A stretch of DNA of 64,000 bases from Kappaphycus alvarezii. Lineage: Eukaryota; Rhodophyta; Florideophyceae; Gigartinales; Solieriaceae. This document shows, piece after piece, positions 46,060 through 57,900 of this stretch. Location of the stretch: NCBI GenBank assembly GCA_002205965.3, contig NADL03000762.1, positions 310,001-374,000 on the forward strand. Reading direction: 5' to 3'. Position 1 is the stretch's first letter, and each line of letters begins with the position of its first letter. Position numbers and translations under genes: made by a program. The notes below the pieces were generated by a model. That model saw only the letters and a program-made list of their open reading frames with translations. It searched no databases and was not told the origin of the DNA.

Positions 46060-47850
46060 TTGCAAAACCTCCTTCTTGGGGTAGTTGGTTCTGAGTATCT
46101 CTTCTCCAACGATTTACCCCTATCAACCTTTTTCTCATTCACACAGAGTACACTGGGTCTCGGAAAAGAGGTGCTCAAGAATATGTTAGGATACTTGAAC
46201 TGGCGTTATCCAACTTTAATTGTCTCAATCGTGTCTGTGCGGTCACTAGTGATAACCTAAAGTCGTGCATAAATGCACGTAATTCATTCGCTGCGAAACA
46301 TCCTGGCGTGGCAAGCATCAATGATCAAAAGCTCGTAGCATATGTATTAATTGAGGATTATGTGAAAGGGGTTGGTTGGTTTGAGCAGGTGGTTGATAGC
46401 CATATATCGAATGTCGCTCATAACCATAGAAAGTCGAAGTCGCGGTTGGACGAAGAAATTAAGGATTGGAATTCAGCTTTGGCAGATTATGTGTGGAAGG
46501 CTGCATGTGATCTGAGGAAGGCCCGGACTTAGTTCACAACCGGAGAACGTTCGCCAAGCGGAAACATTTATCAAGAATCTCGTCCAGCAGAGGCCTGCTT
46601 AAGTTCAAACCCTGGCACTACGCAGACAGATACGGGATAATAGAAGGGGAGGCCAATATGACCCGTCAACTGATGTTATCATGTATGAGCGGTTGGGGGA
46701 AATTAGAAGATTATAGAGGAGCTGGAAGTTTCAAGAAGATTCTTTCGTCCAGCAGTGACGCCCGTGAGACCCTCGGATACTCGGTTCGAAAGTGCCGAAA
46801 GTGTATTAGAGCCCTTTCTCAGAGCAAGGCCTGTGTTGCTCAAGATCATTGGGAAAGGACCCGATTCTGCCGAAAGGCGAGCGTTCGAAAGCGAAATATA
46901 CAAAGTTTCTGCTCTTCGAAGGCCATTTCGATATGAAAATTGCATAGTTATGATCGAAAGCAGAGACTTTCTGCGGGAAGTATGTTCTGTTCACAAGTTT
47001 GTAAGACTGCTGCGTCGCTATCTGTGTTGGTTTGATTCCGATAGCTCTAAAATACAAGATATGTTACCACTGACGCTGCATCTTGAAAAGGAGATAGCAG
47101 ATTCGGGTTTGCCATAGGAAGTGCGAAATAAGCTACTTGAAATATACATAAGACGAAGAGATCGACTTTTCGGTGAAAGTACGCGAGTAATTTTGCTACA
47201 GGACGTCCATTACGCCGCCTCTATCTTGGATCCAAATTCAGATCTGTCGCTCCTACTGGATGAGCAATATATGGAAGCATTCAAAAGACACTTGAAGTGT
47301 TACTCTGTTGCAAAAAAAGTTTCTTTGCAGGCGTGTAACTCCATGGAAATATCAATACTTATTCCTTTTGATCTTAAAAAGGAGCTCCGGGTGAAACAGA
47401 AAGTGTCCATTACTGAAAGAGATGGTCTCGTGGCATGGAAGGGGAACCCCTTGAAGTACTGGCAACTCTCTAGTTGCATTAACACACTTTTCCGAGAGTT
47501 TGCAGTACGCAAACTTTCATTTTCACCGTCTGCCAGTGCCGTTGAAAGAAGCTTTAGTGCTCAGAAGCTTACACATGAAAAGGTAGCAAAAATTATGTCT
47601 TGTTACTGGAACGTGAGGGAAAAACTCAAGGCGGGTACCGTTGACAGAATGGCTCCCTGGCACTATTTGGCTGAGATGGAGAGAAGGCATAGTAGCTGGG
47701 ATAGTGATAGTAACGGTAGTCAAGGCTGGAGTGGAAGACTAAATTAGAGTGCTGACAGCCAGCTGTCTATGAAAAGAATTGATATACTGGAAGAAGAATA
47801 TTTGGACTTTGAACTTGCGTTGGAGGAAGATGTTTTGCGTTAGTATCTAT
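46060..47850 (+). pseudogene. hAT-family transposase, decayed (hAT-1)
   Basis: Plus-strand hAT transposase remains. The catalytic-middle part is poorly preserved; SDTRFESAESVLEPFLRARPVL near 46780-46840 is the family's TRF-S...L segment. The C-terminal dimerisation region is clear: WQLSSCINTLFREFAVRKL, then SFSPSASAVERSFSAQKLTH (P-S-S-ER-FS) and CYWNVREKLKAG near 47.47-47.63 kb. One reading frame is shared from 46755 to 47747 except for a TAG at about 47115; the region before 46755 has more stops and frameshifts. Nearby stem-loops at 45855-45911 may be its subterminal repeats. I found no convincing terminal inverted repeats. Confidence 0.8.
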
Positions 47851-49360
47851 CCAAACAGTGATTTTAAGATATGGGTTGAATGTGTATATCTGGACATTGC
47901 GGAGTTCTTATACCTCTGATAGACCCCCGAAATGTTTATTGACTGCATTTATTGAAGGGCGTGGTGTAAGATAACGTATCGGTCTACCTTAAGAATACCT
48001 ACACTCATGTTCAGAAGACTTATTATCCCGCTCGGTTGAAGTTTGTTCTGTAAATGTTTCTTTTATTGTTCGCGATTTTTCATCCTTCATTGAAATCAGT
48101 TTTACGCATTTCGAAACGATGGCTGAGGTCATGAACGACAATAGAATTGTCTTCATGTGACTGCAGCTACAATCAAACCTAACCCCGAGGTTTCTGTGGG
48201 TTCATCATGAACATCAATACTGTCTGAATATGTGAAGATGGAGAAAGCTTCTGAGCCCTCTGATACCAGCCTCTCCGCTACAAATTCACATTAAGTTTCC
48301 CCGTTTTTCGTTCTCAAAATGAGCGCCGCCAGAACCGCCACCCTGACAACCTCTCCTTCAGCCGCACATTCGGACAGTGCCCACCAAGTAATTGTCAATC
48401 GCTGCCAGCCGCACTCGCCGAAAAAGACACTACTTAGTGCTGAAATTCCCGATCCCGTCCGCTCTTCTTATCCCTTTACGCCATATAACATCATCTTATT
48501 TCTACCTCACCTCATCGTTTCCCTTTCCTCACCACACCCCCTCAACCCAACAGCTATCTTACTAACTTCCCCATTACTTGGAAATTTTCAATGGCAAGCA
48601 CGAGGCTTTTCAAAATAAATTTTCCAGTTGGAAGCATTTCATTGTCTTATGAAAGTGTAAGTCAGATCCATGTAATATTACATGTCGGTGACGTTGTACG
48701 GCTTCATGATTCAATGGTAATCAGGGAGCTCAGAAAGGTGGTCCAATGGCCATCTTAGCTCATGAGAATTGATTGAATGGCTCGTCAGAATAGTCATGAT
48801 AAATTCGCTACAACACAGAGCTTTGGGAGATGTAATTGTTAACGTATGGCTACAATCCCCCTCCACGTGCAACAAATCCGGATGCAGCGGCCAAAAAACT
48901 GCTTTGAATGAAAGCAAATGTATTTTCTGGCTCAGTTGGTTAGACATTCGACATCTAATGTGAGACTTTTTTTATTCTATAGGTCTTTTTGAGTTCAACT
49001 CCCACTTATGGCCGACTCTACCACTTAGCGTCGAGCATCCATCCTCGCGTTAGCAACAGTTAATGCTACTTGTTCATTTCGTCGAGCAACTGCGGGAGAA
49101 CTACAGCCACGAACAGAATCGTTCGTGTGAATTCAGCTGGTAGTCCGTGGTTATCAGAAGCTGATAAAAGGAAGCGTTACGAGCTGGCCGTCCGACGAAG
49201 GGGTAAAAGGAGCGCTCATACAACGAGAAAAGTATCCTTAAAAAAGCTCGAGCCACGTTAGTTTCCGATTAAAAAGCCGAGCGACAATGGCCAGTGTTAT
49301 TTGACAATCGCAAGGTAGGGGCAATAAAATTTCAATTTTAACAATTACAAGTAACTAAAA
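47851..49360. other. No firm gene; tRNA-like and short start-like segments
   Basis: A frame at 48330-48618 begins MSAARTATLTTSPSAAHSD after a leader and might be the first exon of the Ulp1-type gene downstream, since a donor-like CAAGTAATTG and a TACTAAC lie inside it. At 48925-49015 a D-arm-like GGCTCAGTTGGTTAGA is followed by a GAGTTCAACTCCC box; the anticodon and acceptor stems do not pair, so it is at most a degraded tRNA or tRNA-derived SINE. Confidence 0.35.
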
Positions 49361-52300
49361 TTGTGTAAAAAACGTTGCCACTGGTTGCGGTACTTCTCAT
49401 TAGAGGTAAGCAGTGGAGTACTGGTGAAAGTATTCCACTACTGGTGCCCCTATGGCCTTAGTAGTGCCTCTATTCCCCAACCAATGCCCCTACGGCTCAA
49501 CATGCTTACCCTGAAGATAAAGGACATATTGCAGCTGTCCAGGGGCGACAAGAACCTCCAGGACATATTTCTGCAGCTACGGTACAATGAAGTTGGTCAC
49601 GTAGTGGCCATGCATGCCCCTCTCTTGGAAGTTTTGCATTTCTGGACTTACCTGAGGAAATGCAATCTGATTTACTCTGGGCACTCCCTGAGTATGCAAT
49701 ATGGTGGTCCACAGTCCTAAGTGAGGCAGTTACAGCCGCTTATCCATCAGAGATCCAGCAGGTTTACAATGAGGTACCCGCAGTATTCAATGCGCCAATA
49801 CGCTCTAGTGAATTCATGAGGATTTGTTTTACCAAACACGTGCACACTTTGGAACCATTGATGCAGGCCGTGGTGTAACTGCAAGATGCAAATGCCTGCT
49901 TCCAAATTTTGCGCAACTGCGTCCGGGTATGCAAGTTAAGTAGCCGCCCGACACCTGTCCTCGAGCTCTCACAATGCGTTCATGCAGCTCGCTCCGACAT
50001 CAAGGGGCTTAAAGAGGACGGGGGCTTAGACTGTTATGACACAACCGTCATTCATGCCTTGACCCTTGCCCGCTTCCCGTCCCTTGCACGATACTCGTTC
50101 TAGCCCCTTTACTATTCCCGCCTTTGCAAGGATACTCGTCTTCCCGAACTAATCTGAGCGAAGGGTTCTGGGTTTCCGTGCCTTCCATATACGTTCGATC
50201 CGAACAGGGAACACGCAACCTGGACATGGATCGAGTCACCAAGTGAGCACGCTCCATCTTTACGCATGAATATAGAACATACGAGTCTGCACTGGCTGTT
50301 GCGGTCATCATGCATATCATCCAATTAATCAGTAGAAACCACCGTGATATGGCTGTCTCATACGGAATGGTGGAACGACACATTAGCGCGGATATCGTAG
50401 ACGTAGATATGGTGTTAGACAGCGAGGGAGAGGTCATCACACCTGCCCGCCATGGTGCACTCCTCGTCAAGGCTGCTGAAGAGACCGAGCCAAGGCCTTA
50501 CCCTTTCACAATGGCAGACCACTTGACAACGACGAAGAAGCCAGTTCTTGCAACACTCTCCAGGATAACAAGGAGATTGAGTCGTGCCATAGGAAGGACA
50601 CTAACAAATGTTCTCGACACTGCCAACACTCGAATGGGCATCGGTACATTAAATTTCATGTTAGATGGAGAACCGTTTAGTTCTCGTAGTCCGAAAGTCC
50701 AAAACGCGTGGGCTGGCGTAGGGAAGTGTCTATCTCCGGATGACAAAACATGGAGGGCTTTGATCGCAGCGATTAACACAGGTGCTCTTGCGGTCCGCTT
50801 GAAACCCCTTCGATTCGTGGGACATTCACAGTTGTGGGGCCCGGCAGAATTAAATCAGTGTATACTGCACGTAGACTTGAAGAGGAGAGCAAACCCAGAC
50901 ATGGTATGGGAATTCGATGTGCGGCTTCGGCGCGCAGCTGAGGTTCAGGATGAAGCCCTGAAAATACCTCCAACCCGACGGAAGCAGCCTCCCTCCTCTG
51001 CGCCCCGTAGTTCAGGGAGGGTACTACACAAGGAGGTGGTGGGAAAAAATAAAGAGGATGACAACCGGAAGGATGTGCCTATCGAGGAGGAAGTGGAAGC
51101 AGAGGAGGGGGAGAAGGGAGAGTATCAGCAGGAGGAAGATGATGAGGAAGAGGATGAAGATGAGGAGGAAGAGTAAAATGAAAAGAGGGAGAAGATGAGA
51201 AGGAGGGAGATTATGAGGGCGAGGGGAAAGATGAGGAGGATGAGGATGAGATAAGGGGTGAGAGTTAAATGAAGGGAGGGGATCAGGACAAGGTGGAAGA
51301 CGAAGGTAAAGGGATGTGGGCAGTGATAGACTCAAGTTACAGGAACTAACAGCTACCCAACGAAGTCTGTTAACGTCCACTGTATGGCAGGCCCCCGATC
51401 TCAGGGAAATGTAGGCAGTGAAGGCAGGAGGAGTGCGAACAATGCGGGAAAGGTGGACAAGATTGAGATGCAAGATAGAGAGGAAGAGGCTGATAGAGAG
51501 GACGGGGGTGGTGAGGAGGTGGGAGAGACCGATACCAACAAGGAATAATTGGAGCAGGAGATGGATGAAGGCGAGAAGAATGAAATTCATACTGCGACAA
51601 AGACGCCGCAGGAGGTTTCAGACAAGAAGAAACGCGACCAGCACCGCAGAAGTCCCACGCCCCTTCCCACGCAGGGGGACCTGAGGGGCTTTACTTGAGT
51701 TCAACGACGGGATGGAGGTGGAAGCCACTTTCAAGAGTGAGCCATTCTTCATTTGTGAGTCACTGTGGCAGGTCCGAGTGGTTGACGTTGATGTTAACTC
51801 CACTGCTCAGCTCGACCTCCCTGAGCTTCTGGGGTCGTCTACAATTGATTCTCGAGTGGATGTGTTGAGGCATTGGGAGCTTCTCACCGTTTGAGCGGAG
51901 CATGAAGCTAGGGTAATGCCGCCGGGCGATGCCAGGACGGCCGCAGTAGAGATGGTCAAGCTGTTCCACCGCGTTCTGCGCCGATTCGTACGGGAGATCA
52001 GTACTGGCGTCAAGGATGGAATCCTCAACAACGCAAGCCCCTTGGATCTCCGTTCAGACCTTATAGTGGCCAACATTGTCATAGCCATCGCGACAGATGT
52101 CCTTCCTTTTGTCCCTCCGGTGTCTACCGACTGTCAAGCTGTGTTCATGGACCAGTACGGTCTCCATTTGTGCTTTCACAAAAAGGCCATAGAGGGAAGC
52201 GCGTATTGCTCGAAAACATCGAAACAGATTTGGTGTGGGCATTGGCGCAATTGTATGTGAAGGAAACTCTGGACGGTGTTGGAGCCAGTTTCATGGACTC

Positions 52301-53085
52301 CTTATACGTTTCTATGCTCCTGGGCCGTGCCCCGTTATGTGTGAAGGTGAAGTGGGGACGCCTCCCACTAAGCGCACGAAAAAAATTCTCCGAAACCAGG
52401 GAAGACTACCTGACATCCCGGGGGGACCGAAAACTGTCGAAGAGTGGGATCGGGTTTTGAACTTCGTGTTGGCATTCAAAGACAATGCGCTGCACGAATT
52501 GACCGGCTTGGAAATGATACTCTTCCCCATCGTGGGCAATGGCCACTGGTCCCTTCTCGTTGCCGCAGGACTAAAGAGACTGTCGCAGGCGCTGCACTAG
52601 GGTGCCCCTAGCGCATCTCGTTCCCTACCAACAGCCTATCTCTATTCTATGGACAGTCACCCGTGGTGCTTACACCACGACCTTCGGAGACACTGTACCA
52701 CGGACTCGTCTACAATCTGGCAAAGAGTGCTTGCGCTGGCAGGAGAAACTCGCTGCAGACCGTCTCGCAAAAAATCTGCAGGAAAATCAAGAACTGCGTG
52801 GTCGCTGTCGAAGAGCAGACAGGGTTGACTTGTGGAGCGCATGCTGTCTGAAAAATGCAGCAGGTTGTGAAAAACAAGCCCCTTTTCATGGGTGCCAAGT
52901 TGGAAGAACTGAACAGCCTGGACACTTCGGATGTATCTCAGGAACGCCGGCAATTCATGGTCTTACTTCGCGGCGAGCTGCAGTGGCTGCAAAAGATGGA
53001 GAACCCAATGATATTCGGATACTCCGAGTCGTGCCCTACCTCCCATACAGGACGCAGACATATTCAATTCGGTACAGTTGAGTGG
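49361..53085 (+). pseudogene. Long decayed gene ending in a Ulp1 (C48) protease domain
   Basis: A single degraded coding stretch of roughly 1,100 codons. Early parts read DLPEEMQSDLLWALPEYAIW (49.65 kb) and ELSQCVHAARSDIKGLKEDG (49.98 kb). The middle is an intact 288-aa ORF listed separately, followed by a long acidic tract (51.1-51.3 kb, interrupted). The Ulp1-like part is at 52.2-52.9 kb: LFPIVGNGHWSLLVA with the catalytic His codon at 52544, SMDSH with Asp at 52652, and EQTGLTCGAHA with the oxyanion Gln at 52816 and nucleophile Cys at 52831. His and Asp share a frame that is cut by a TAG at 52598; Cys is in another frame. Ulp1-type proteases remove SUMO, and related domains are captured by several DNA transposon groups (for example KDZ and MULE-like). 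No transposase in the same frame set was identified, so host gene or element gene cannot be decided. Confidence 0.6.
50310..51176 (+). CDS. Intact 288-aa segment of the Ulp1-type gene
   Basis: Open from ATG 50310 to the TAA at 51174-51176. Residues ~1-210 have globular composition (for example YGMVERHISADIVDVDMVL, RMGIGTLNFMLDGEPF, LSPDDKTWRALIAAINTGAL, WGPAELNQCILHVDLKRR); residues ~225-288 are a Lys/Glu/Asp-rich tail ending in a run of acidic residues. Coding similarity continues upstream in other frames, so the ATG is probably internal to the original gene. I recognise no domain in the globular part. It is the best candidate for a still translatable product here, but expression is unproven. 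Confidence 0.4.
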   Translation: MHIIQLISRNHRDMAVSYGMVERHISADIVDVDMVLDSEGEVITPARHGALLVKAAEETEPRPYPFTMADHLTTTKKPVLATLSRITRRLSRAIGRTLTNVLDTANTRMGIGTLNFMLDGEPFSSRSPKVQNAWAGVGKCLSPDDKTWRALIAAINTGALAVRLKPLRFVGHSQLWGPAELNQCILHVDLKRRANPDMVWEFDVRLRRAAEVQDEALKIPPTRRKQPPSSAPRSSGRVLHKEVVGKNKEDDNRKDVPIEEEVEAEEGEKGEYQQEEDDEEEDEDEEEE

Positions 53086-53156
53086 GGTCTTGGGCGCACT
53101 ATGGTGCTTGGGTGTAACGATTGTGCCTGACAGTATCCCGCCAGTAACCGTTACCA

Positions 53157-53220
53157 AGATTTACACTGTACCAAGACATCAGTGCAACTTGTGCACTGTA
53201 CCCAGACACCGGTGTAAAAC
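53157..53220. repeat. Tandem and inverted repeat downstream of the Ulp1 region
   Basis: Two similar ~20-bp units (ACTGTACCAAGACATCAGTG and ACTGTACCCAGACACCGGTG) are separated by a CAGTGCA N5 TGCACTG hairpin, and the block starts TTTACAC and ends GTGTAAA. It may mark the end of an element that carried the Ulp1 gene. Confidence 0.7.
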
Positions 53221-53512
53221 ACAAGACCCATACCACTCCGTGCCAAGCCAATCACATGACGCCATTGTGGCGATCTCGCGTGGTTCTCGAAACTTCTCCC
53301 ACCTCACCAATCAGCAATTACTTTATGTCTTCTTGCCAATTGGACCAATGGAACTTTGCCATGATGTTTTCTGCTATCAATCTCCCTGATAGTTTCTACG
53401 TGAACCTTCAAACCCTTTTTGTTTCATGCCTTTAGGGCTGTTCTTCTAGAGCACCTCTGAATTTAGCATCGTCTGCCTACAATTTACCATTGCCGTCGTT
53501 GAGTACTTTTTC

Positions 53513-53520
53513 TATATAAA
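53513..53520 (+). promoter_or_regulatory. TATA box
   Basis: TCTATATAAACCC, a strong TATA box 104 bp upstream of the ATG at 53624; transcription would start near 53545, leaving a ~80-nt leader without an upstream ATG in the part I read. Confidence 0.6.
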
Positions 53521-53623
53521 CCCTGGTCTAAAGCTCCGGCCTGTTTACCGGAAGCGTCAACCAACAGTTCAACCATCGATTACCTTGTGTGCGCCCAAAC
53601 CCCCACATTGGGCTCAGTACAGC

Positions 53624-53926
53624 ATGGTGCGTCGCCCTCTATATACAGCCCCCGTCGAAATTGGGCCGCCACTTTCTGCATCTCGCGCCGAGTTAGAGAG
53701 CATCACTGCGCTGCAAATGGTACTCACGGCATACTGGGCCGAGACCCATCGGGAGCGGGACACCCCGATGGGTCTCGGGCTCCCGTGGACGTTGCCTGTG
53801 TATCGCAAGCCGCAGGAATCTTGGGGAACTTGGTTCGCATTTATGGTCTCCAGGCCAGTGGAGGCCGCGGTGGTCCTATATTCGTTGTACAACCGGCTAT
53901 ATTCGAGGCCCAGTGCAGAGGAGTGA
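53624..53926 (+). CDS. Hypothetical 100-aa protein with TATA promoter
   Basis: Open frame from ATG 53624 (MVRRPLYTAPVEIGPPL) to TGA 53926. Landmarks are SRAELESITALQMVLTAYW, GLPWTLPVYRKPQES and WFAFMVSRPVEAAVVLYSLY, the last being a moderately hydrophobic helix that could be amphipathic. No family is recognised and no signal peptide is obvious. The strong TATA box and leader argue for a transcribed gene, possibly the 5' end of a longer element gene (the frame is closed at 53926). No neighbour in the same frame continues the protein. A GTACAACCGG-type donor could exist near the end, but nothing compelling. Confidence 0.4.
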   Translation: MVRRPLYTAPVEIGPPLSASRAELESITALQMVLTAYWAETHRERDTPMGLGLPWTLPVYRKPQESWGTWFAFMVSRPVEAAVVLYSLYNRLYSRPSAEE

Positions 53927-53929
53927 GGT

Positions 53930-54900
53930 TCGGGGCTATGGAAGACTCCATCAAATAGGACCAAACTGTGAAATTTAACGTATAAATCTACACGTTTAGG
54001 CAAAAGGAGAAGTTGCTCGGGTTCAATGCTACTCTATATACCGCATCACATTCAATTTTGAGCCACAGTACTTCGATGCATACGAAAACAAATCCACCGT
54101 TCAAAACATAACGGTACTTTACCCAATTCGCTGTAGTACACACAAGTTTGTAAGTTTCGAGCGTGCCATCTTTTAGAGTTCAATATTCCGCTTCCGCTTA
54201 ATTTTTTTCCCACTGTGCTATGCAATACAGGACTTTTTCCAAAATTGGTGCAATAAACACACTATTTGAAACAGGCTGTACAGCAGAAACCTCCCAAAAA
54301 ATGAGTTGGAAGGACATATCCCCTAAACCATTCCACGCATGATGTTCCAACTCATACGGCACAGTTCAATGCCAAGAGAAAAGTGACAGTCTGTTATATT
54401 ATCTTAAGTCCGCAAAAGAGCCATTTCGCTCCCTGTGACTCACAAAAACACAAAGAAATAAAATTGTGACTCACGATTTCACACAACTTTGTTTCCTGTA
54501 CTGTCCTCACGTCTCCTATAGCACGTATGCACCCTATCTGTGTGTACAGTACTGTACATGCAGACATTGCTATGCAGTACTGTAAACATAATTTTTTTCC
54601 ACTGCTATCCCTCCACAATACTGTACTGTGCCATACAGTATCGCTCCGATGTTGGATGGAGAGATTTAACTTCCTCTTTGTACTCAGAAACTGTTCCTTC
54701 CCCTCACCTTAATTGGTGGTTACATATTAAGTCATTCCCTCCACGAAATCCTGCGCTTCGCATCCCGATCCAGGCCGTTGATTTGCTGTATCTGTTGTAT
54801 TCAATTCGTTGCTGTATCCGCTATACCAGGGCACCTCGCCTTTCATAAGAATCGTAACAGATCGACTAGAAACAGCAATTTGCATTAATTATATTGCGAA
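53930..54900. other. Non-coding stretch with GTACTGTAC motifs
   Basis: TACAGTACTGTACATG at 54544-54559 and two further ACTGTACTGT/ATACAGTAT copies near 54618-54640 belong to the dispersed palindromic motif seen at 40.5 kb. No gene recognised. Confidence 0.55.
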
Positions 54901-57900
54901 CCGCCACTTCATATCCATTATTGCCGTGTTAAGTTCATTTTCGTTCAGCCCAGGAACAGTCAAGGTGAAATTACTGCTGTAACTGTTTCTAGTTTTTCAT
55001 TCCAAATATCTATGGTTTTGAGTTCCGAAAGTAAGACTTGCTTGCCTCATTTCGTGGTGCTAATTGTATACCTTCCCTGCGCTTTTTTCTGCGTCCGAGA
55101 TTTGTAATAACAATCATTATCTTTGTTTATGTTCTACCCAGTTCTACTCAGAGCGGTAAGCCATGACCTTGGTTGCTTATTATTCTATGTCAGATATGGT
55201 CCGACAAACTAACCTCCAGCAATACTTTTTTCCTTTCCATAGAACTTAAAACCTGTGCGACACTGGGTCTTGTTCCATTTGTAATGGTCATACCATATAA
55301 ATTAGAACTTGGGACAAATTGTTTCTCCACTACTTACACTTCACGGTCGATGCTACCATACTGGATTAAATGGGACAGGTGAAAGTTAAACGGCGTAAAC
55401 AAATTACTTTTGAAATGACTGCATTCGTAAGTATTCGACTGTATGTAGGTTCAATATCGTCATTGGTAAATAGTTATCCGTTTCCTCTCTAAAATAAGTG
55501 TTTATTTTTGTTTCTACTGTTACACACATTGTCTCAAAATGCATTCTAGTCTTTCAATTTTTATAATGCATTTCTAGAAGTCTCTTCCAGCTGAAGTTAA
55601 TCTCCCTTGTCATGCCCGTTTCAGGAAAGGTCATAGATTTCTCGTTTACCGTGTCATACGGCCACTCTATCCTGTCAAGTGAACATAATGTGCTAAAATC
55701 TCTGTAAATACTCTATAACGTCTAACTTCCTATCGATTTGTTGTTACACGGCTTACATTCCTGCCGGTCCCACATCATCCGGTGGATTACTATAGTGGAA
55801 TAGTATATCTGATCTTTGGCTTCATAAATGATTAGTTTCTTTTTCCAGGTGCTAGTCCTGAAAGTTTTAACAAGCAGGTTTAAGGGAAAAGTTAACAACT
55901 TCATATTACTACCTCTGTCAATGTTTCATCATTTATTCAATTCGCCATTTCTCAGGCAAGACTTCCCTTTCAACATCAACGGCTATCACTTGCTACCAGC
56001 GTGGCCATTCCCAGTCGTATACCATCGGTCCATTATTTACATTTACGGGTCCTTACTTATTCATCCATGTCAGCCTGTAGAGAGTCTCGTCCCATCACAT
56101 GAAATGAAATCAATTTCAACTTTGTGGGCTCAGCATTGCGATTCGCATGAAATACTCTTTCCTTTTCGATTTTTTCTCTGTCACTCACAATCATCTATCG
56201 TTTCGAGCTTCCATCCTTTCGGGTCCACTTAGGGTTGTCTAATCCGTTAAAACTCACGCGTAAAGTGTCTATCGCCATTCTTCTATCAATACAGCTGAGT
56301 AATTCATTTGACTTCATTCCTTCTTTTTCTGTTATTGAATTATTTCGTGGCATTTCCCCTTCACCTGCCTGCAATTTGCGCTTACTTCGTGGAATTCAAT
56401 GCTTCCTCTGGATGTTTTACGGAATACAACTCTCTCTTCGGATGTTTTCATTGGTTCGTTACCAAGCTTGTTGACAAGGCCCTCTATGTAGTTATCAATT
56501 TCCAGAACAATCCCATCTTCTCGTTCCAGGTGCATCTTGTACAATTTAAGCCGAGGAAGCACTTCTCGGAGAAGGTCGGCCTTGTTCGTTGCGAACAATT
56601 GAAAATACTTCTCAAGCATCATATTAGCGATAAGTAACACTCTTCCATGGTCCTACATTTAGATTGCTTTCCCCAGTCACCAGAAGAGGGATGGCGACTG
56701 GGGAAAGAGACCCTCATCTTACTCCATCGATGTCTTCCCATGATAAATTACTCTCTATATTGATAAATTCGGTACATTCACCACCACCGTTTCGTTCCTC
56801 ACCCATAATCTGAATTACACCTCTGGGCTTTCGCTTTTACGGCAATGAATTGTACAGAGTAGAACGTACAACTGTATTTCCCTGCCTGTACATTAAATTC
56901 TGTACATAATGCTTGGGCCGTACTTGATTTTCCCGTCCTAATGTCCATCATACAAACTAAGAGTGTCTGAAGAACTACTAACTCTCGTCTTGATTCCACT
57001 TAGTAGTTCATTGATTCCATTTAGTCATTCATGTTGATACTTACCGGCGTTCCTTTTCATTTAATCGTATGAGCTTTCGTTTATTTTGAGATACTATGTC
57101 ATAATCCCTCTTTCATATTTGGCCAATTCCGGTCTGTCAAAGATAGCCAGTATTTTAACATCGATATTTCTGTTGCGTTTTTCACCACTTTCAAGTCTTC
57201 GCCTAAGTCGCCAGTAATATTCATTTGCTCCTATTCAGATTACATGAAAGAATTCATATATTTCATGGTCCTTCATTGTCTGCAACTGTATTCTGCCATA
57301 ATTGACTTTAACGGAATAAAATGCCAGGATATTATTGCCCATTACTACTATTCCCCATTTTCTTGTTACGAACCTTTTATTCTCATCACTCAACTCCTAC
57401 GTTACGTATCTTTCATATTCTGCCCATTTCGTTTCAAATCAGTGATTGATAGCGTTTAGTTCCATTCAGTATTGTATGAAGCGGTCGGTTCATGAATCAA
57501 CCCATTGCTTCGTTGCATCCAAAACTTTGGACTCCTTTGAGATTCGATTTTTAAAATTGCTGCAGCCTACATGTTCCTGTTCTTATCAACTTTTCTAGAC
57601 CAAAAATATTTACATTAACAGTATGTCTTTTCATAAATATCCTACATTCTTACATTATGATTCTGTTCCAAACGTTGTAGTTAACAGGAATTCCACGTTC
57701 AGCATTACAATTTTCTCGAGTACCGGTCATGTGCTCTTCACGATGATTTCTTTCTTCGTTTACAGTTTTCTGTGCACATTACCATTATTGTTTATTGATT
57801 ATCACTATATTTGACGTACATTACATGCACCTTTTCTCTATCAGGAGTGAAATTCCCCTCTGTACGCTAACTTCTTTCAACTTCATTCGATTATTTCTGT

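Noticed and set aside
48925-49015. tRNA-like segment (GGCTCAGTTGGTTAGA ... GAGTTCAACTCCC)
   Set aside because: D-arm and T-box-like pieces are present, but the acceptor stem and anticodon stem do not pair, so it is not called as a tRNA gene.
51024-51590. Long Leu/Pro/His-rich minus-strand ORF of 188 codons
   Set aside because: It is the complement of the Glu/Asp/Lys-rich plus-strand coding tract; Leu/Ser/Pro composition is the expected shadow of GAG/GAA codons.
56799-56999. P-loop ATPase (GKSST string)
   Set aside because: The upstream glycine of the Walker A pattern is missing and there is no Walker B or further domain.
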